From the NCBI GenBank assembly GCA_040508515.1, contig JBEVMS010000068.1, positions 1 to 34,483 of the forward strand: a stretch of 34,483 nucleotides of DNA. The letters are read 5' to 3'. The notes under the pieces were generated by a model, which ran no database searches, had not been told where the DNA came from, and saw only the letters and a list, made by a program, of their open reading frames with translations. Numbering within the stretch: position 1 is the first letter of the stretch; every line of letters begins with the position of its first letter. Shown one piece after another: positions 14,453 to 22,852 of the stretch. The stretch comes from JBEVMS01 sp040508515 (GTDB lineage Bacteria; Pseudomonadota; Gammaproteobacteria; Xanthomonadales; Rhodanobacteraceae). The position numbers were made by a program, and so were the translations under genes.

Positions 14453-17191
14453 CTAGGCCGGCCGCTCCGGTGGCACCAGCCGCAGCTTCGGCGGCGCGCG
14501 CGTGATATTGAGCAACAGGCGCTCGACATCGACGCTGGCCAGCGGCCGCGCGTACAGATAGCCCTGCCCTTCCGCGCAGCCGGCGCGCAGCAGAAAATCA
14601 TGCTGCGCCTCGGTTTCGATACCCTCGGCGATAGTGCACAGCCCCAGGCTCTTGGACAACGCCAGGATCGCCTCGACAATCGCCACATCGTTGCTGTTGC
14701 GCGGCAGTCCGTTGACGAAGCTGCGATCGATTTTGAGATAGGCCACCGCCGGCAGTTTCAGATAGGCCAGCGAGGAATAGCCGGTGCCGAAATCGTCGAT
14801 TGCCACACCCACGCCCAGCGCGTGCAGCGCATGCATGGTGCGCTCGGTTTCCTCGCCCAGGCGCAGGATCGCGCTCTCGGTGATCTCCAGCAGCAGGCGG
14901 TGTGGGGGCACCTTGGTTTCGTGCAGCGTGCGTCGCAGGCTTTCCACGAAGGCCGGATGGCCGAACCAACTGGCCGACACGTTCACCGCCACACGGATCG
15001 CCGGCACCGCTTGCGCGTTCCAGAGCTGAATCTGCGCGCAGGTTGCGCGCAGCACCCACTCGTCGATCTGCCGGATCAGCCCCAGGCGTTCGGCCGCAGG
15101 GATGAATTCCGCCGGCGGCACCTCACCGCGGGCCGGATGTTGCCAGCGCAGCAATGCCTCCAACGCCACAATGCGCCCGCTGCGCAGTTCCAGACTGGGC
15201 TGGAATACCAGCCGGAACTCCTCGCGCATCAGCGCCTGACGAAGTTCACCGGCCAGTGCCAGGCGTTTACGCGCGTCGGCATGCATGATGGGCGTGTAGT
15301 AACGCTGTGTGTTGCGCTCCTCGGTCTTGGCCGCGTACATCGCCGCATCGGCGTTGGCGATCAGGCTGACCGTGTCGACGCCATCCAGCGGAAAACCGGC
15401 GATGCCGATGCTGGCGGTCAGCACCACTTCGTAGTCGCCGATCACGAACGGCATGGCCAGCGCGGCCAATAACCGCGAGGCCAACGGCCCGGCGTCTTCG
15501 CGCGCGCCCAGTTGGGTGCTCAGCACGGTGAACTCATCGCCGCCGATCCGTCCGGCCACGTCGTGCTCCCCCAATTGCTGACGGATGCGCTCGGCCACCT
15601 GGATCAGCAGTTGATCGCCGGTGCCGTGGCTGTAGCTGTCGTTGACCGCCTTGAACGCGTCCAGATCGACGAACAGCACCGCCGCGGCGCGGCGCTCGCG
15701 CGTGGCTTGGCTGATCGCCTGCGTACAATGGCGTTCAAACTCCGCCCGATTGATCAGGCCGGTGAGCGGGTCGTGCGTGGCCAGGTGCTCCAGGCGCCGC
15801 TGGCTGGCCTTGGCGCGGGTGATGTCGGTAAACACAGCCACGTAGTGCTGAATCTGCTCAGAGGCATCGCGGATGGCGCTGATGCTGAGCAGCTCCGGGT
15901 AACTGCTGCCGTCGTAACGTTGACTAAGCACTTCGCCGCGCCAGTTGCCGCCGCTGGCGATGGTGTGCCAGAGCGAATCGGGCAGTGGCGTGTCGTCGGG
16001 CAGTCGACGCAAGGCATCGAAGCGCTGGCCAAGCAACATCGCCGCGGTAAAACCAGTCAACAAGGTATGCGCGGCATTGACCGAAATCACGCGCCGCTCG
16101 GCATCGGCGATGATCACCCCTTCGGCGATGCTAGCCAGCGCTTCGGAAGCCACCCGGCGCTCCTGCTCGATCGCCATCCGTTCGGATACGTCGCGGATGA
16201 TCGCCTGGCGTACCGTCTGCTCACCCCAGGTGGCCAGGCTGCTATGGGTCTCCACCGGTCGATTGCGGCCATCGGCATCGAGAAAAGCGCTGGCATCGCC
16301 TTTATAGGCGGGCAGGAACAGCGACTCAAACGGCTGGCCCGCCAATTCGCTGGCGCTGCGCCCGGCCCAGTTCGCTGTGGTGCGATTGGCGTCCAGGATC
16401 AAGCCACTGGCATCGTCGACCATCACGATGGCGTCGGCGGCGCTGTCGAATACCAACCGATAGCGTTCTTCGCTCCCGCGAATGCTGGCCAGCACGCGCC
16501 GCGCCATAACCAGCCAGATCAGGCAAGCCAGGCAAGCCACGCCGAAGACGCCGGAAAACAAAATCTTGCCCACCCAGCCGGCGCCCTTGGCGATGACCAG
16601 CGAAAACTGCCCCGAGCGAGGCTGCACGATCATATTCAAAGCATTGATGCGCTCGCGTTCGCGAGTGATCTGCGCGTAGGTTGGCGTGCCCACGGCATAG
16701 GCGCGTTCCAGGCGGTCGGCAACCTGGCCGATTTCAATCACTGCCGCGTCGCTTGAGCGCCACGCGCTAAGCGCCTGCGCCACGAATGGTAGGGACGAAA
16801 AATAACGCAGCGTCAGAACGATGCCAGGCACCGCTTCGGGCATGATCATGCCGCGCTCGAACGCCTGCGCCACCTTGCTGTTGTCATAGGTTCCCGAGGC
16901 GATCGCGTCGCGCGCCCACATGTCGGAAATCAGAATCTGGTAGTTGCCCCGAAAGGCCGCCATGTCGCGCGGATCGCCTTTGAGCGCGTAGTTTTGCAGG
17001 TCGATCACGATCTGCTTCTGGCATTTGGACCAGACACTCTCAGCGTTCAAGAAACCGCTGAGAGTGACCTGAATCTGCAAGGCACCCCAGGTCAGCAACA
17101 GAATCAGGCCGATAACCAACGCCAGACCATAAGCAAGCGGCAACAGACGCCGTGTCAATGGGCGTTGCAAAGCCGTGTTGACACTACGCAT
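14453..17191 (-). CDS. Membrane PAS-PAS-GGDEF-EAL cyclic di-GMP synthase/phosphodiesterase
   Basis: A 912-residue inner-membrane signalling protein. TM1 (about 17-38) and TM2 (about 208-230) enclose a periplasmic sensor of about 170 residues with no recognised motif. PAS domains at about 240-340 and 345-460 end in TDITRAK. The GGDEF domain keeps its signature at 550-554 (RIGGDEF). The inhibitory I-site position five residues before it reads GEHD instead of RxxD, so product inhibition is probably lost. The EAL domain is fully canonical: EALLRW (678), NVSASW, LEITES, DDFGTGYSS, KIDRSFV and AEGIET. It should be an active phosphodiesterase, perhaps GTP-stimulated. GGGGG precedes the ATG at 17191. 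It lies 79 bases downstream of the heme-oxygenase-fold gene on the same strand, so they may be co-transcribed. Confidence 0.93.
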   Translation of the reverse strand: MRSVNTALQRPLTRRLLPLAYGLALVIGLILLLTWGALQIQVTLSGFLNAESVWSKCQKQIVIDLQNYALKGDPRDMAAFRGNYQILISDMWARDAIASGTYDNSKVAQAFERGMIMPEAVPGIVLTLRYFSSLPFVAQALSAWRSSDAAVIEIGQVADRLERAYAVGTPTYAQITRERERINALNMIVQPRSGQFSLVIAKGAGWVGKILFSGVFGVACLACLIWLVMARRVLASIRGSEERYRLVFDSAADAIVMVDDASGLILDANRTTANWAGRSASELAGQPFESLFLPAYKGDASAFLDADGRNRPVETHSSLATWGEQTVRQAIIRDVSERMAIEQERRVASEALASIAEGVIIADAERRVISVNAAHTLLTGFTAAMLLGQRFDALRRLPDDTPLPDSLWHTIASGGNWRGEVLSQRYDGSSYPELLSISAIRDASEQIQHYVAVFTDITRAKASQRRLEHLATHDPLTGLINRAEFERHCTQAISQATRERRAAAVLFVDLDAFKAVNDSYSHGTGDQLLIQVAERIRQQLGEHDVAGRIGGDEFTVLSTQLGAREDAGPLASRLLAALAMPFVIGDYEVVLTASIGIAGFPLDGVDTVSLIANADAAMYAAKTEERNTQRYYTPIMHADARKRLALAGELRQALMREEFRLVFQPSLELRSGRIVALEALLRWQHPARGEVPPAEFIPAAERLGLIRQIDEWVLRATCAQIQLWNAQAVPAIRVAVNVSASWFGHPAFVESLRRTLHETKVPPHRLLLEITESAILRLGEETERTMHALHALGVGVAIDDFGTGYSSLAYLKLPAVAYLKIDRSFVNGLPRNSNDVAIVEAILALSKSLGLCTIAEGIETEAQHDFLLRAGCAEGQGYLYARPLASVDVERLLLNITRAPPKLRLVPPERPA

Positions 17192-17270
17192 GCTACCCCC
17201 CTGATCCAGTTATCGACGCATTCCTGGCCTAATGATTGATGATGGTGCCAAGCCTACATCTGGGGCATGC

Positions 17271-18047
17271 TCAAGCAGCTGCTTCCTCCGCCACTTGCTT
17301 GCTCTGACCGATGTCGACACAGCGATCAGCAAGAATCCGCATGCAGGTATAACTGCGCTTGATGCACTCGCCCAGATGCTCGACTTCGTCGACGCTCGGG
17401 TTGTTGCCCATCAGCGTACATACTATCTCCAATGCCTCCCACGGATGTGTGTCGTCGTAGGCGGCATGCAATTGCAGCCAGCGTAGGTTGGCTGTCTTGC
17501 TGGCCGCTGGAAAGCTCTCGGTATAAATCGCACTGTCATAGATCAGCTGTGACCATACTCCGGTCGCCCCCTCCACTGCGTAGTTGGTGGCCGCCATACC
17601 GGCGGCCAACGTGCCTTTGGCACTGATTTCCTCACACCAGCTGGCCAAGGCCTCGGTGCCGTAGGGCGCCGAAGCCTGCAACACATCCTGGCGATGGATA
17701 CCTAAGCCGTCGGCCCACTTCAGCCAATGCTCCGCATGGTTCTGCTCCACCCGGATATTGCGCACCAGCCAACGCCGCGCCAGGTCGTCACCCACGCTGC
17801 GCCCGAAGCGCGTCTTCAAAAGACTTTGCGCCATATAGCCAGGGAAACGCTCGATCACCGGCCAGATACCGACCATGAAGGTGTAAATCCCCTCCTGGCC
17901 CAATCGCAGATTGCGCATCAAGTCGATCACCTCATGCTCGACCACGCTACGCCGGGTCGCCTCGCAATCGCCCACCATGTCCTGCGTCCAACGCGGATAG
18001 CTGCTCAATTCAGCGATGGGTCCAGCAATCTCAAACTTCGCGTTCAT
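17271..18047 (-). CDS. Heme-oxygenase-fold protein, TenA/PqqC-like, possible diiron oxidase (HDO)
   Basis: A 258-residue all-helical protein resembling the TenA/PqqC/CADD superfamily and often labelled iron-containing redox enzyme. Candidate metal ligands are spread over several helices: VVEHEV, EQNHAEHW, NYAVEG and LHAAYDDTHPWEAL. The acid-x(n)-His pairs in the last two fit heme-oxygenase-like diiron oxidases better than thiaminase II, whose active-site cysteine pattern is not evident. No signal peptide is seen. The start at ATG 18047 has GGAGA 7 bases upstream. The in-frame ATG at 18053 abuts that site and is less likely. A strong hairpin lies in the leader. The c-di-GMP gene follows on the same strand. 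Function and substrate are unknown; a link to the thiamine locus 8 kb away is not supported. Confidence 0.7.
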   Translation of the reverse strand: MNAKFEIAGPIAELSSYPRWTQDMVGDCEATRRSVVEHEVIDLMRNLRLGQEGIYTFMVGIWPVIERFPGYMAQSLLKTRFGRSVGDDLARRWLVRNIRVEQNHAEHWLKWADGLGIHRQDVLQASAPYGTEALASWCEEISAKGTLAAGMAATNYAVEGATGVWSQLIYDSAIYTESFPAASKTANLRWLQLHAAYDDTHPWEALEIVCTLMGNNPSVDEVEHLGECIKRSYTCMRILADRCVDIGQSKQVAEEAAA

Positions 18048-18578
18048 AACCATTCTCCAGTTTCAGTCGTACCGCTTGGGTCAAACCGGGCACGAGCCAA
18101 TCCCGTGCCCGGCGCTCTCCGGCACCGCGATGGCGCTACCGAAAATTTCGCTTCACTATTTCGCAGTCGCAGTAAGGCCTCGAGCGCCAGACATGGCATC
18201 GCAAAGGAATGGAACGCTTGGGTGGCGCACACGATTCCACGGGGCGGATAAGGCATCCCTTCATCACAAAATATAGGCCCAAAGTGTGGCCGGTCCGTTG
18301 GTGCTTGCCGTTGCGCGCACCTGCCGCGCGCAAACGAAACGGCCTGCACGTGCGGGGGCTTTCGCCATGAATTTGGCCCGGGTCAACCCGCGCCCACTTT
18401 AAAAACCGCTGGCAATTGAGGCGGCTGCGGTCGTACTGTCGAGGCGGGCATGTCACGCCACGGAGCAGGTGCCGATTCAAGGCCTTCGCCGGCAGGCCAT
18501 GACACACGCCGCGCGCATCACCACGCACCGGTCGAATCGAAGGGACGCTAACCCCGCCGCATACCCATGGGAGGAGTC
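18048..18578. other. Intergenic region between divergent HO-fold and DUF1428 genes
   Basis: 531 bases separate divergent genes. Frames through it have atypical composition and none has a credible start and ribosome site together. The clear structure is the perfect 9-bp hairpin at 18086-18112. An AT-rich patch around 18264-18285 could hold a promoter, but no consensus pair is evident. No RNA gene or repeat array is recognised. Confidence 0.5.
18086..18112 (-). promoter_or_regulatory. Strong leader hairpin upstream of HO-fold gene
   Basis: CCGGGCACG (18086-18094) pairs perfectly with CGTGCCCGG (18104-18112) around a 9-base loop. On the minus strand the hairpin is followed by TTTG and ends 38 bases before the start codon at 18047. 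It could be the 3' end of an unseen upstream transcript, an attenuator, or an operator. Confidence 0.5.
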
Positions 18579-18941
18579 ATGAACTACGTCGATGGTTTTG
18601 TAGTGCCGGTTCCCAAGGCCAAGCTGGCTGCCTACCGGCGCATCGCGCGCAAGGCCGGCCAGATCTGGCGCGAGCACGGCGCACTGGAGTATGTCGAGTG
18701 CGTCGCCGATGACGTCAAACCCGGCAAGCTCACTTCGTTTCCCCAAGCGGTAAAACTAAAACCCGACGAGGTGGTGGTGTTCTCGTGGATCATCTATGCC
18801 TCGCGCGCGCAACGTGATCGCATCAACAAGAAAGTGATGACCGATCCACGGCTGGCTGAAATGATGGACCCCAAGACGATGCAGCCCTTCGACGGTCGAC
18901 GGATGTTCTGGGGCGGCTTCAAGACCATGATCGCGTTGTAG
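18579..18941 (+). CDS. DUF1428 family protein (YbaA-like)
   Basis: A 120-residue cytosolic protein matching the DUF1428 family, which has a ferredoxin-like dimeric alpha/beta-barrel fold and no known reaction. Typical family segments are the start MNYVDGFVVPVPK, AGQIWREHGALEYVEC, VVVFSWIIYASRAQRD, MTDPRLAEMM and the ending DGRRMFWGGFK. The length is normal for the family. The ATG at 18579 is preceded by GGAGGAG at close spacing, which decides it over the upstream in-frame ATG at 18567. It is a monocistron followed by a hairpin at 18965. Confidence 0.88.
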   Translation: MNYVDGFVVPVPKAKLAAYRRIARKAGQIWREHGALEYVECVADDVKPGKLTSFPQAVKLKPDEVVVFSWIIYASRAQRDRINKKVMTDPRLAEMMDPKTMQPFDGRRMFWGGFKTMIAL

Positions 18942-18964
18942 CGCCCTCAAGCGAGTCGACACAC

Positions 18965-18985
18965 GCCAGCGCCGGGGCTGGCTTT
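18965..18985 (+). terminator. Candidate intrinsic terminator after DUF1428 gene
   Basis: GCCAGC (18965-18970) pairs with GCTGGC (18977-18982) around a 6-base loop and is directly followed by TTT. It lies 24 bases after the stop. Confidence 0.5.
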
Positions 18986-19110
18986 ACACGCCGCTCCGGC
19001 GCCGTGCCTACCGACGCAGGCATGTAGGGCTATCGACCGCATGGCGCGGCCAGCGACGCTCTACCCAGGTCGGCTACCATGCGCGACTCTTTTGACCAGG
19101 CTGTTTACGC

Positions 19111-19728
19111 ATGACCGCTCCACTGATGCGCATTCTGGTCGGCTCGCGCAATCCGGTGAAAATCGACGCCGTGCGCCATGCACTGACGCCGCTATTTCCC
19201 CACCATCGGCTCGAATGTATCGGCATCGATGCGCCCTCGGGCGTGCCCGAACAGCCGATGACCGCCCGCCAGACGCGGCAAGGGGCGATCAATCGCGTGC
19301 AGTACTGCCGGCAGCAGGGACAAGCGGACTTCTATGTGGCCCTGGAGGGCGGTGTGGACGTATTCGACGACGGTCCGGCCAGCTTCGCCTACGCGGTGAT
19401 CGCCGACGCGCAGCGTCAATCGCTAGGCTGCAGCGCGCATTTGCCGTTACCGCCGGCGGCCTATCAGGCGCTGCAACAGGGCCAAGAGTTGGGACCGGTG
19501 ATGGACCGGTTGTTCGCCACCCATAACAGCAAGCAAAAAGGTGGCGCGATGGGCTTGCTCACCAACGGCAATGTCACCCGTGAAACCGTTTATGCGCAGA
19601 CCTTGTCGCTGGCCATGGCGCGCTTTCTGCATCCGGATCTCTACCCCCCACTGAACCACCCGCCCTTCCCAGGCGGCACCGGCCTCCCACACCTTTACAT
19701 GCGCGCGCGAAGAGCGACCCGCCGTTAA
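19111..19728 (+). CDS. yjjX: Inosine/xanthosine triphosphatase, YjjX family
   Basis: YjjX-type NTPases hydrolyse ITP and XTP and keep deaminated purines out of nucleic acids. The N-terminal phosphate-binding motif RILVGSRNPVKIDAVRHAL is intact. The PSGVPEQPM turn, ARQTRQGAINR, the acidic FYVALEGGVD and the C-terminal KGGAMGLLTNGNVTRETVY follow in family order. The start at 19111 is the longest plausible; ATG 19126 (MRILVG) is an alternative that fits family starts equally well. At 205 residues it is about 30 longer than E. coli YjjX. The excess is a proline/glycine-rich and then arginine-rich tail after the last family helix (FLHPDLYPP onward). It is a single gene with no partners. Confidence 0.9.
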   Translation: MTAPLMRILVGSRNPVKIDAVRHALTPLFPHHRLECIGIDAPSGVPEQPMTARQTRQGAINRVQYCRQQGQADFYVALEGGVDVFDDGPASFAYAVIADAQRQSLGCSAHLPLPPAAYQALQQGQELGPVMDRLFATHNSKQKGGAMGLLTNGNVTRETVYAQTLSLAMARFLHPDLYPPLNHPPFPGGTGLPHLYMRARRATRR

Positions 19729-19924
19729 CGTCAGGCGCGCATGCCCGCAGCGGATTGGATACCGGCTGGCCCGCGAACGCGACATCGGGCACGCCTGACC
19801 CGGTCAGTCCCGCCCACCGCGATGCCATGCGTCGCGATGTCACGCCGTCACCCCCTTGTACCAGCGCCGGATGCCCCTAGATTCTGCGCAGGATTCCGTT
19901 CCGTGCGGATCATTGGAGAAACGC

Positions 19925-20782
19925 GTGCACAAGCTTTGGTTGGTGGGAATGCTGGCATTGGTCAGCAGTGGGGCCGCTTTCGCCGGCGATTCTCCTCAGG
20001 AGGTCCAGGCCGCACTGCAGCAAGGCAATTACCCTATGGCCGAGCGGGAAATGCGCCAGGCGATTTCCGAACACCCGCAAAGTGCCAAGGCCCACTACGT
20101 CTTGGCACAGGTACTAGCCCATGAAGGCAATATCGGCGATGCCGCCAAAGAAGCCAATCAGGCGCAGCAGCTCGATCCACGATTGAGCTTTACCGACCCG
20201 GCACGCTTCCAACGCTTCCAGGCCGAACTGCACCAAGCGCTGACTCCGATCGCAGCACGCGGCGCGGTGGCCGAGCGGATCACGCACCCGATGGTGCAGG
20301 TCGAGCATCGGCACTTTCATATGCTGTGGCTGATCTTGGGCCTGCTGGTGATCGTCGGCTTGTTCATGATGTTCCGTCGCAACAGGCAGAACGCCCCCTC
20401 CGGCTACGACCAACGCGGCTATGCACCGCCGCAAGCCGGCGTGCCGAACGGTTATGGCGCGGCCTACCCGCCCCCGGCGCCGCCCTATCCGCAGCAGCCG
20501 ACCGCTGGGTCGGGCCTGGGCGGAGCCTTCGTCGGCGGCTTGGCCGGTGGCGTACTGGGCGCGGCGGCGGTGGAAATGTTCGAAAATCACGAGCGCCGGG
20601 TCGAACAAGATGGCTTTGGCGGCTCGCAGCCTTTCGGCGGTCAGCCCGGCGGTTTTCCCAATAACGACCCGCAAGGGCAGGCCTACGACGATCTGCGCAG
20701 CAGCCCGATCGACATGGGCAACGACGACAGCGGCTGGGGCGGCGGCGACTCGTTCGACACCGGCGACGACAGCTGGAGCTAA
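19925..20782 (+). CDS. TPR-containing membrane protein with glycine-rich C-terminus
   Basis: Residues 1-20 of this 285-residue product are a signal peptide (WLVGMLALVSSGAAFA). Residues 22-88 hold about two TPR-like helical pairs, with ALQQGNYPMAEREMRQA and AKAHYVLAQVLAHEGN. A transmembrane helix lies at 133-150 (MLWLILGLLVIVGLFMMF), then a Tyr/Pro-rich linker (about 160-193). A glycine zipper follows (GLGGAFVGGLAGGVLGAAA), and the tail is an acidic Gly/Asp/Trp-rich one. The TPR part would face the periplasm and the tail the cytosol. The GTG start at 19925 is chosen because GGAGA lies 5 bases upstream and the signal peptide begins at once. Similar proteins in Xanthomonadales are uncharacterised. 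A weak promoter-like pair (TTGTAC 19856, TAGATT 19878) lies upstream. Confidence 0.75.
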   Translation: MHKLWLVGMLALVSSGAAFAGDSPQEVQAALQQGNYPMAEREMRQAISEHPQSAKAHYVLAQVLAHEGNIGDAAKEANQAQQLDPRLSFTDPARFQRFQAELHQALTPIAARGAVAERITHPMVQVEHRHFHMLWLILGLLVIVGLFMMFRRNRQNAPSGYDQRGYAPPQAGVPNGYGAAYPPPAPPYPQQPTAGSGLGGAFVGGLAGGVLGAAAVEMFENHERRVEQDGFGGSQPFGGQPGGFPNNDPQGQAYDDLRSSPIDMGNDDSGWGGGDSFDTGDDSWS

Positions 20783-20837
20783 CGCCACCACCGCGTTCTA
20801 GTCTGGGGCGATGCCGCTAGCCGGACGCCCCCGATGC

Positions 20838-20854
20838 GTGGGCAAAACGCCCAC
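20838..20854 (+). terminator. Candidate hairpin after TPR membrane protein gene
   Basis: GTGGGC (20838-20843) pairs with GCCCAC (20849-20854) around loop AAAAC. It is located between the TPR gene and the DDAH-like gene. There is no T-run after it. Confidence 0.35.
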
Positions 20855-20922
20855 CCGCCGGCACAGGCATGGAAGCCAGCCCCCAGGGTTGGCAGAATGG
20901 GCCAACCTCAAGGGAGTAGTTC

Positions 20923-21789
20923 ATGACGAACGCGCGCTTTCTGATGTGCTCACCGGCGTATTTCGAGGTGGCTTACGTGATCAATCCCTGGATGCAGGGC
21001 AATGTGGATCACGCGCGCCATGCCGTCGCCACGGCGCAATGGCATGCGCTGTATGACTTGCTGAGCGCTCGCGCCACCGTCGATGTGCTGGAGGGAGCGC
21101 CCGGCCTGCCCGATATGCCGTTTGCCGCCAATGCCGGCCTGGTGCTGGGCGAGCGTTTCATTCCCAGCCGTTTTCGTCACGCCGAGCGCCGCGGCGAGGA
21201 AGCCCCCTTCAGCGAATGGTTTCAGACCGCCGGCTTCAGCTTGCTGCACTCGCCGGCCGACCAATGGTTTGAAGGCGCCGGCGACGCCTTGCTCGACCGG
21301 GCGCAGGCACGCCTTTGGATGGGACACGGCCATCGCAGCGATCTGGCCTGCGCTGACTGGCTGCGTCAGGCACTGGATATCGAGGTGCTGCCGCTGCGCC
21401 TGATCGATGCGCGCTTCTACCACCTGGATACCTGTTTCTGCCCACTAAAGGGCGGTTACCTGATGTATTACCCGCCGGCCTTCGATGCACCGTCCCTGGC
21501 GCTGATCGAACGGCATGTCGCGCCGCAACAGCGTGTCGTCATCGACGAGGCGGATGCGCTGGATTTCGCCTGCAACGCGGTCGATGTGGGCGACGCGGTG
21601 CTGCTCAACCGCGCCAGTACGTCGCTGGCGGCACGGCTCAAGGCAATCGGCGTCGACACGCTCGCCACGCCGCTGGGCGAATTCATGAAGGCAGGCGGCG
21701 CCGCCAAATGTCTGACCTTGCGGCTGGACGAACCGGTCCTGCGCCAGTCGGCTACCAGCAACTCACCCACGCCAGCCCTGGCTCGCTGA
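20923..21789 (+). CDS. Dimethylarginine dimethylaminohydrolase-like amidinohydrolase
   Basis: A 288-residue member of the pentein fold (DDAH, arginine deiminase and amidinotransferase superfamily), which cleaves guanidino groups. Signature pieces are the substrate loop FAANAGLVLGERFIPSRF (residues 67-84), the acidic pair in WFEGAGDAL (E117, D121), the catalytic histidine in YHLDTCFCPL (H167), and the nucleophile in GGAAKCLTL (C263). The catalytic set is complete, so the enzyme should be active. DDAH itself yields citrulline and dimethylamine, but related enzymes act on other guanidino compounds. The ATG at 20923 has GGGAG upstream. It stands alone, convergent with aqpZ, separated by a strong hairpin. 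Confidence 0.88.
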   Translation: MTNARFLMCSPAYFEVAYVINPWMQGNVDHARHAVATAQWHALYDLLSARATVDVLEGAPGLPDMPFAANAGLVLGERFIPSRFRHAERRGEEAPFSEWFQTAGFSLLHSPADQWFEGAGDALLDRAQARLWMGHGHRSDLACADWLRQALDIEVLPLRLIDARFYHLDTCFCPLKGGYLMYYPPAFDAPSLALIERHVAPQQRVVIDEADALDFACNAVDVGDAVLLNRASTSLAARLKAIGVDTLATPLGEFMKAGGAAKCLTLRLDEPVLRQSATSNSPTPALAR

Positions 21790-21794
21790 ACGCG

Positions 21795-21821
21795 TGGCTC
21801 GCGCGCCCCACGCGCGAGCCA
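21795..21821. terminator. Bidirectional terminator between DDAH-like gene and aqpZ
   Basis: TGGCTCGCGCG (21795-21805) pairs perfectly with CGCGCGAGCCA (21811-21821) around loop CCCCA, an 11-bp GC-rich stem starting 6 bases after the DDAH stop. It sits between two convergent genes. T-runs are poor on both sides, so the assignment rests on stem strength and position. Confidence 0.6.
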
Positions 21822-21883
21822 ATTCAGCACGCGCGCACCGCTGGACCGCCCCATCGTAGCGGCCCAGGGCGGTCGAAAGCGCC

Positions 21884-22621
21884 CTAGCTGCGCTCACCCA
21901 CGATGTCGGGCCGATCGTGCCCAAGCCATCGATAAATGGCGCCGCCGATGATGCCCCCAACGATCGGGGCCAGCCAGAACAGCCACAACTGGCTGATCGC
22001 ATCGCTACCGGCAAACAACGCCACGCCCGTCGAGCGCGCCGGATTGACCGACGTGTTGGTGACCGGGATGCTGATCAAATGGATCAAGGCCAACGCCAAA
22101 CCGATCGCCATCGGCGCGAAGCCGACCGGCGCCCGACCGTGCGTCGCGCCCATGATCACCACAAGGAACATCGCGGTCATCACCACTTCGCAAAGCACGG
22201 CGGCGGCCAGTGAATAACCACCGGGCGACATGGCACCATAACCGTTGCTGGCGAATGCACCGGCCGCATGGGGATCGATCGCAAACCCCGCGCTGCCACT
22301 GGCGATCAACAACAAAATCCAGCCGGCCAACACGCCACCGAGCACTTGGGCCACGAGGTAAGGCATCACGTCCGCCAGCGGAAAGCGTCCACCGGCCCAC
22401 AACCCCACCGTCACCGCCGGATTGAAGTGCGCGCCGGAAATATGCCCGAACGCATAAGCGCCAGTGAGCACAGTCAACCCGAACGCCAGAGATACGCCGA
22501 GCAGTCCTATCCCCAACGGATTGCCCTCGCCACCAAACTTGGCGGCCAGCACGGCACTGCCACATCCTCCCAAAACCAACCAGAACGTTCCCAAAAGTTC
22601 GGCAGCCAGTCGCTTGATCAT
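21884..22621 (-). CDS. aqpZ: Aquaporin Z
   Basis: A 245-residue inner-membrane water channel. Both NPA half-helices are intact: HFNPAVT (67-69) and VNPARST (193-195). The selectivity-filter residues of water-specific AqpZ can be placed at F48 (SLAFGL), H181 (ALIHLI), T190 and R196. That predicts water rather than glycerol conduction. Six hydrophobic helices span the protein. The closing GGIIGGAIYRWL is nearly the E. coli sequence. The start at ATG 22621 matches family N-termini (MIKRLAAELLGTFWLV) and has GAGGGAG upstream. The upstream frame to 22810 is rejected as unlike protein. Confidence 0.96.
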   Translation of the reverse strand: MIKRLAAELLGTFWLVLGGCGSAVLAAKFGGEGNPLGIGLLGVSLAFGLTVLTGAYAFGHISGAHFNPAVTVGLWAGGRFPLADVMPYLVAQVLGGVLAGWILLLIASGSAGFAIDPHAAGAFASNGYGAMSPGGYSLAAAVLCEVVMTAMFLVVIMGATHGRAPVGFAPMAIGLALALIHLISIPVTNTSVNPARSTGVALFAGSDAISQLWLFWLAPIVGGIIGGAIYRWLGHDRPDIVGERS

Positions 22622-22852
22622 GCGCGCGCACTCCCTCGTCTGTTTGGGACAGCCCCCGCGCGCATTAAGCGCCCGCGCGACGACGCGTTGCAATACCTGC
22701 CGTATTAGCTGACGCCACACGCCGCGTCCGCTGGATGGCAGGGGCGGCATGTTTGGGATAGCCGACATGGCGTGAGCACTCGCGCGTAACGCAACGCACA
22801 TCGCCAACACGCGCCGCGCGGTCGTCGAATCCGGGAACTTTCCAGAGGGTGT

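Noticed and set aside
15512..16756. Plus-strand frame of 414 codons inside the GGDEF-EAL gene
   Set aside because: Antisense shadow; the minus strand encodes all conserved motifs of the c-di-GMP protein.
17271..18047. Annotation as thiaminase II (TenA) linked to the thiamine locus
   Set aside because: The fold is related, but the active-site pattern looks like metal ligands rather than the TenA cysteine. It has no THI box and lies 8 kb from the thiamine locus.
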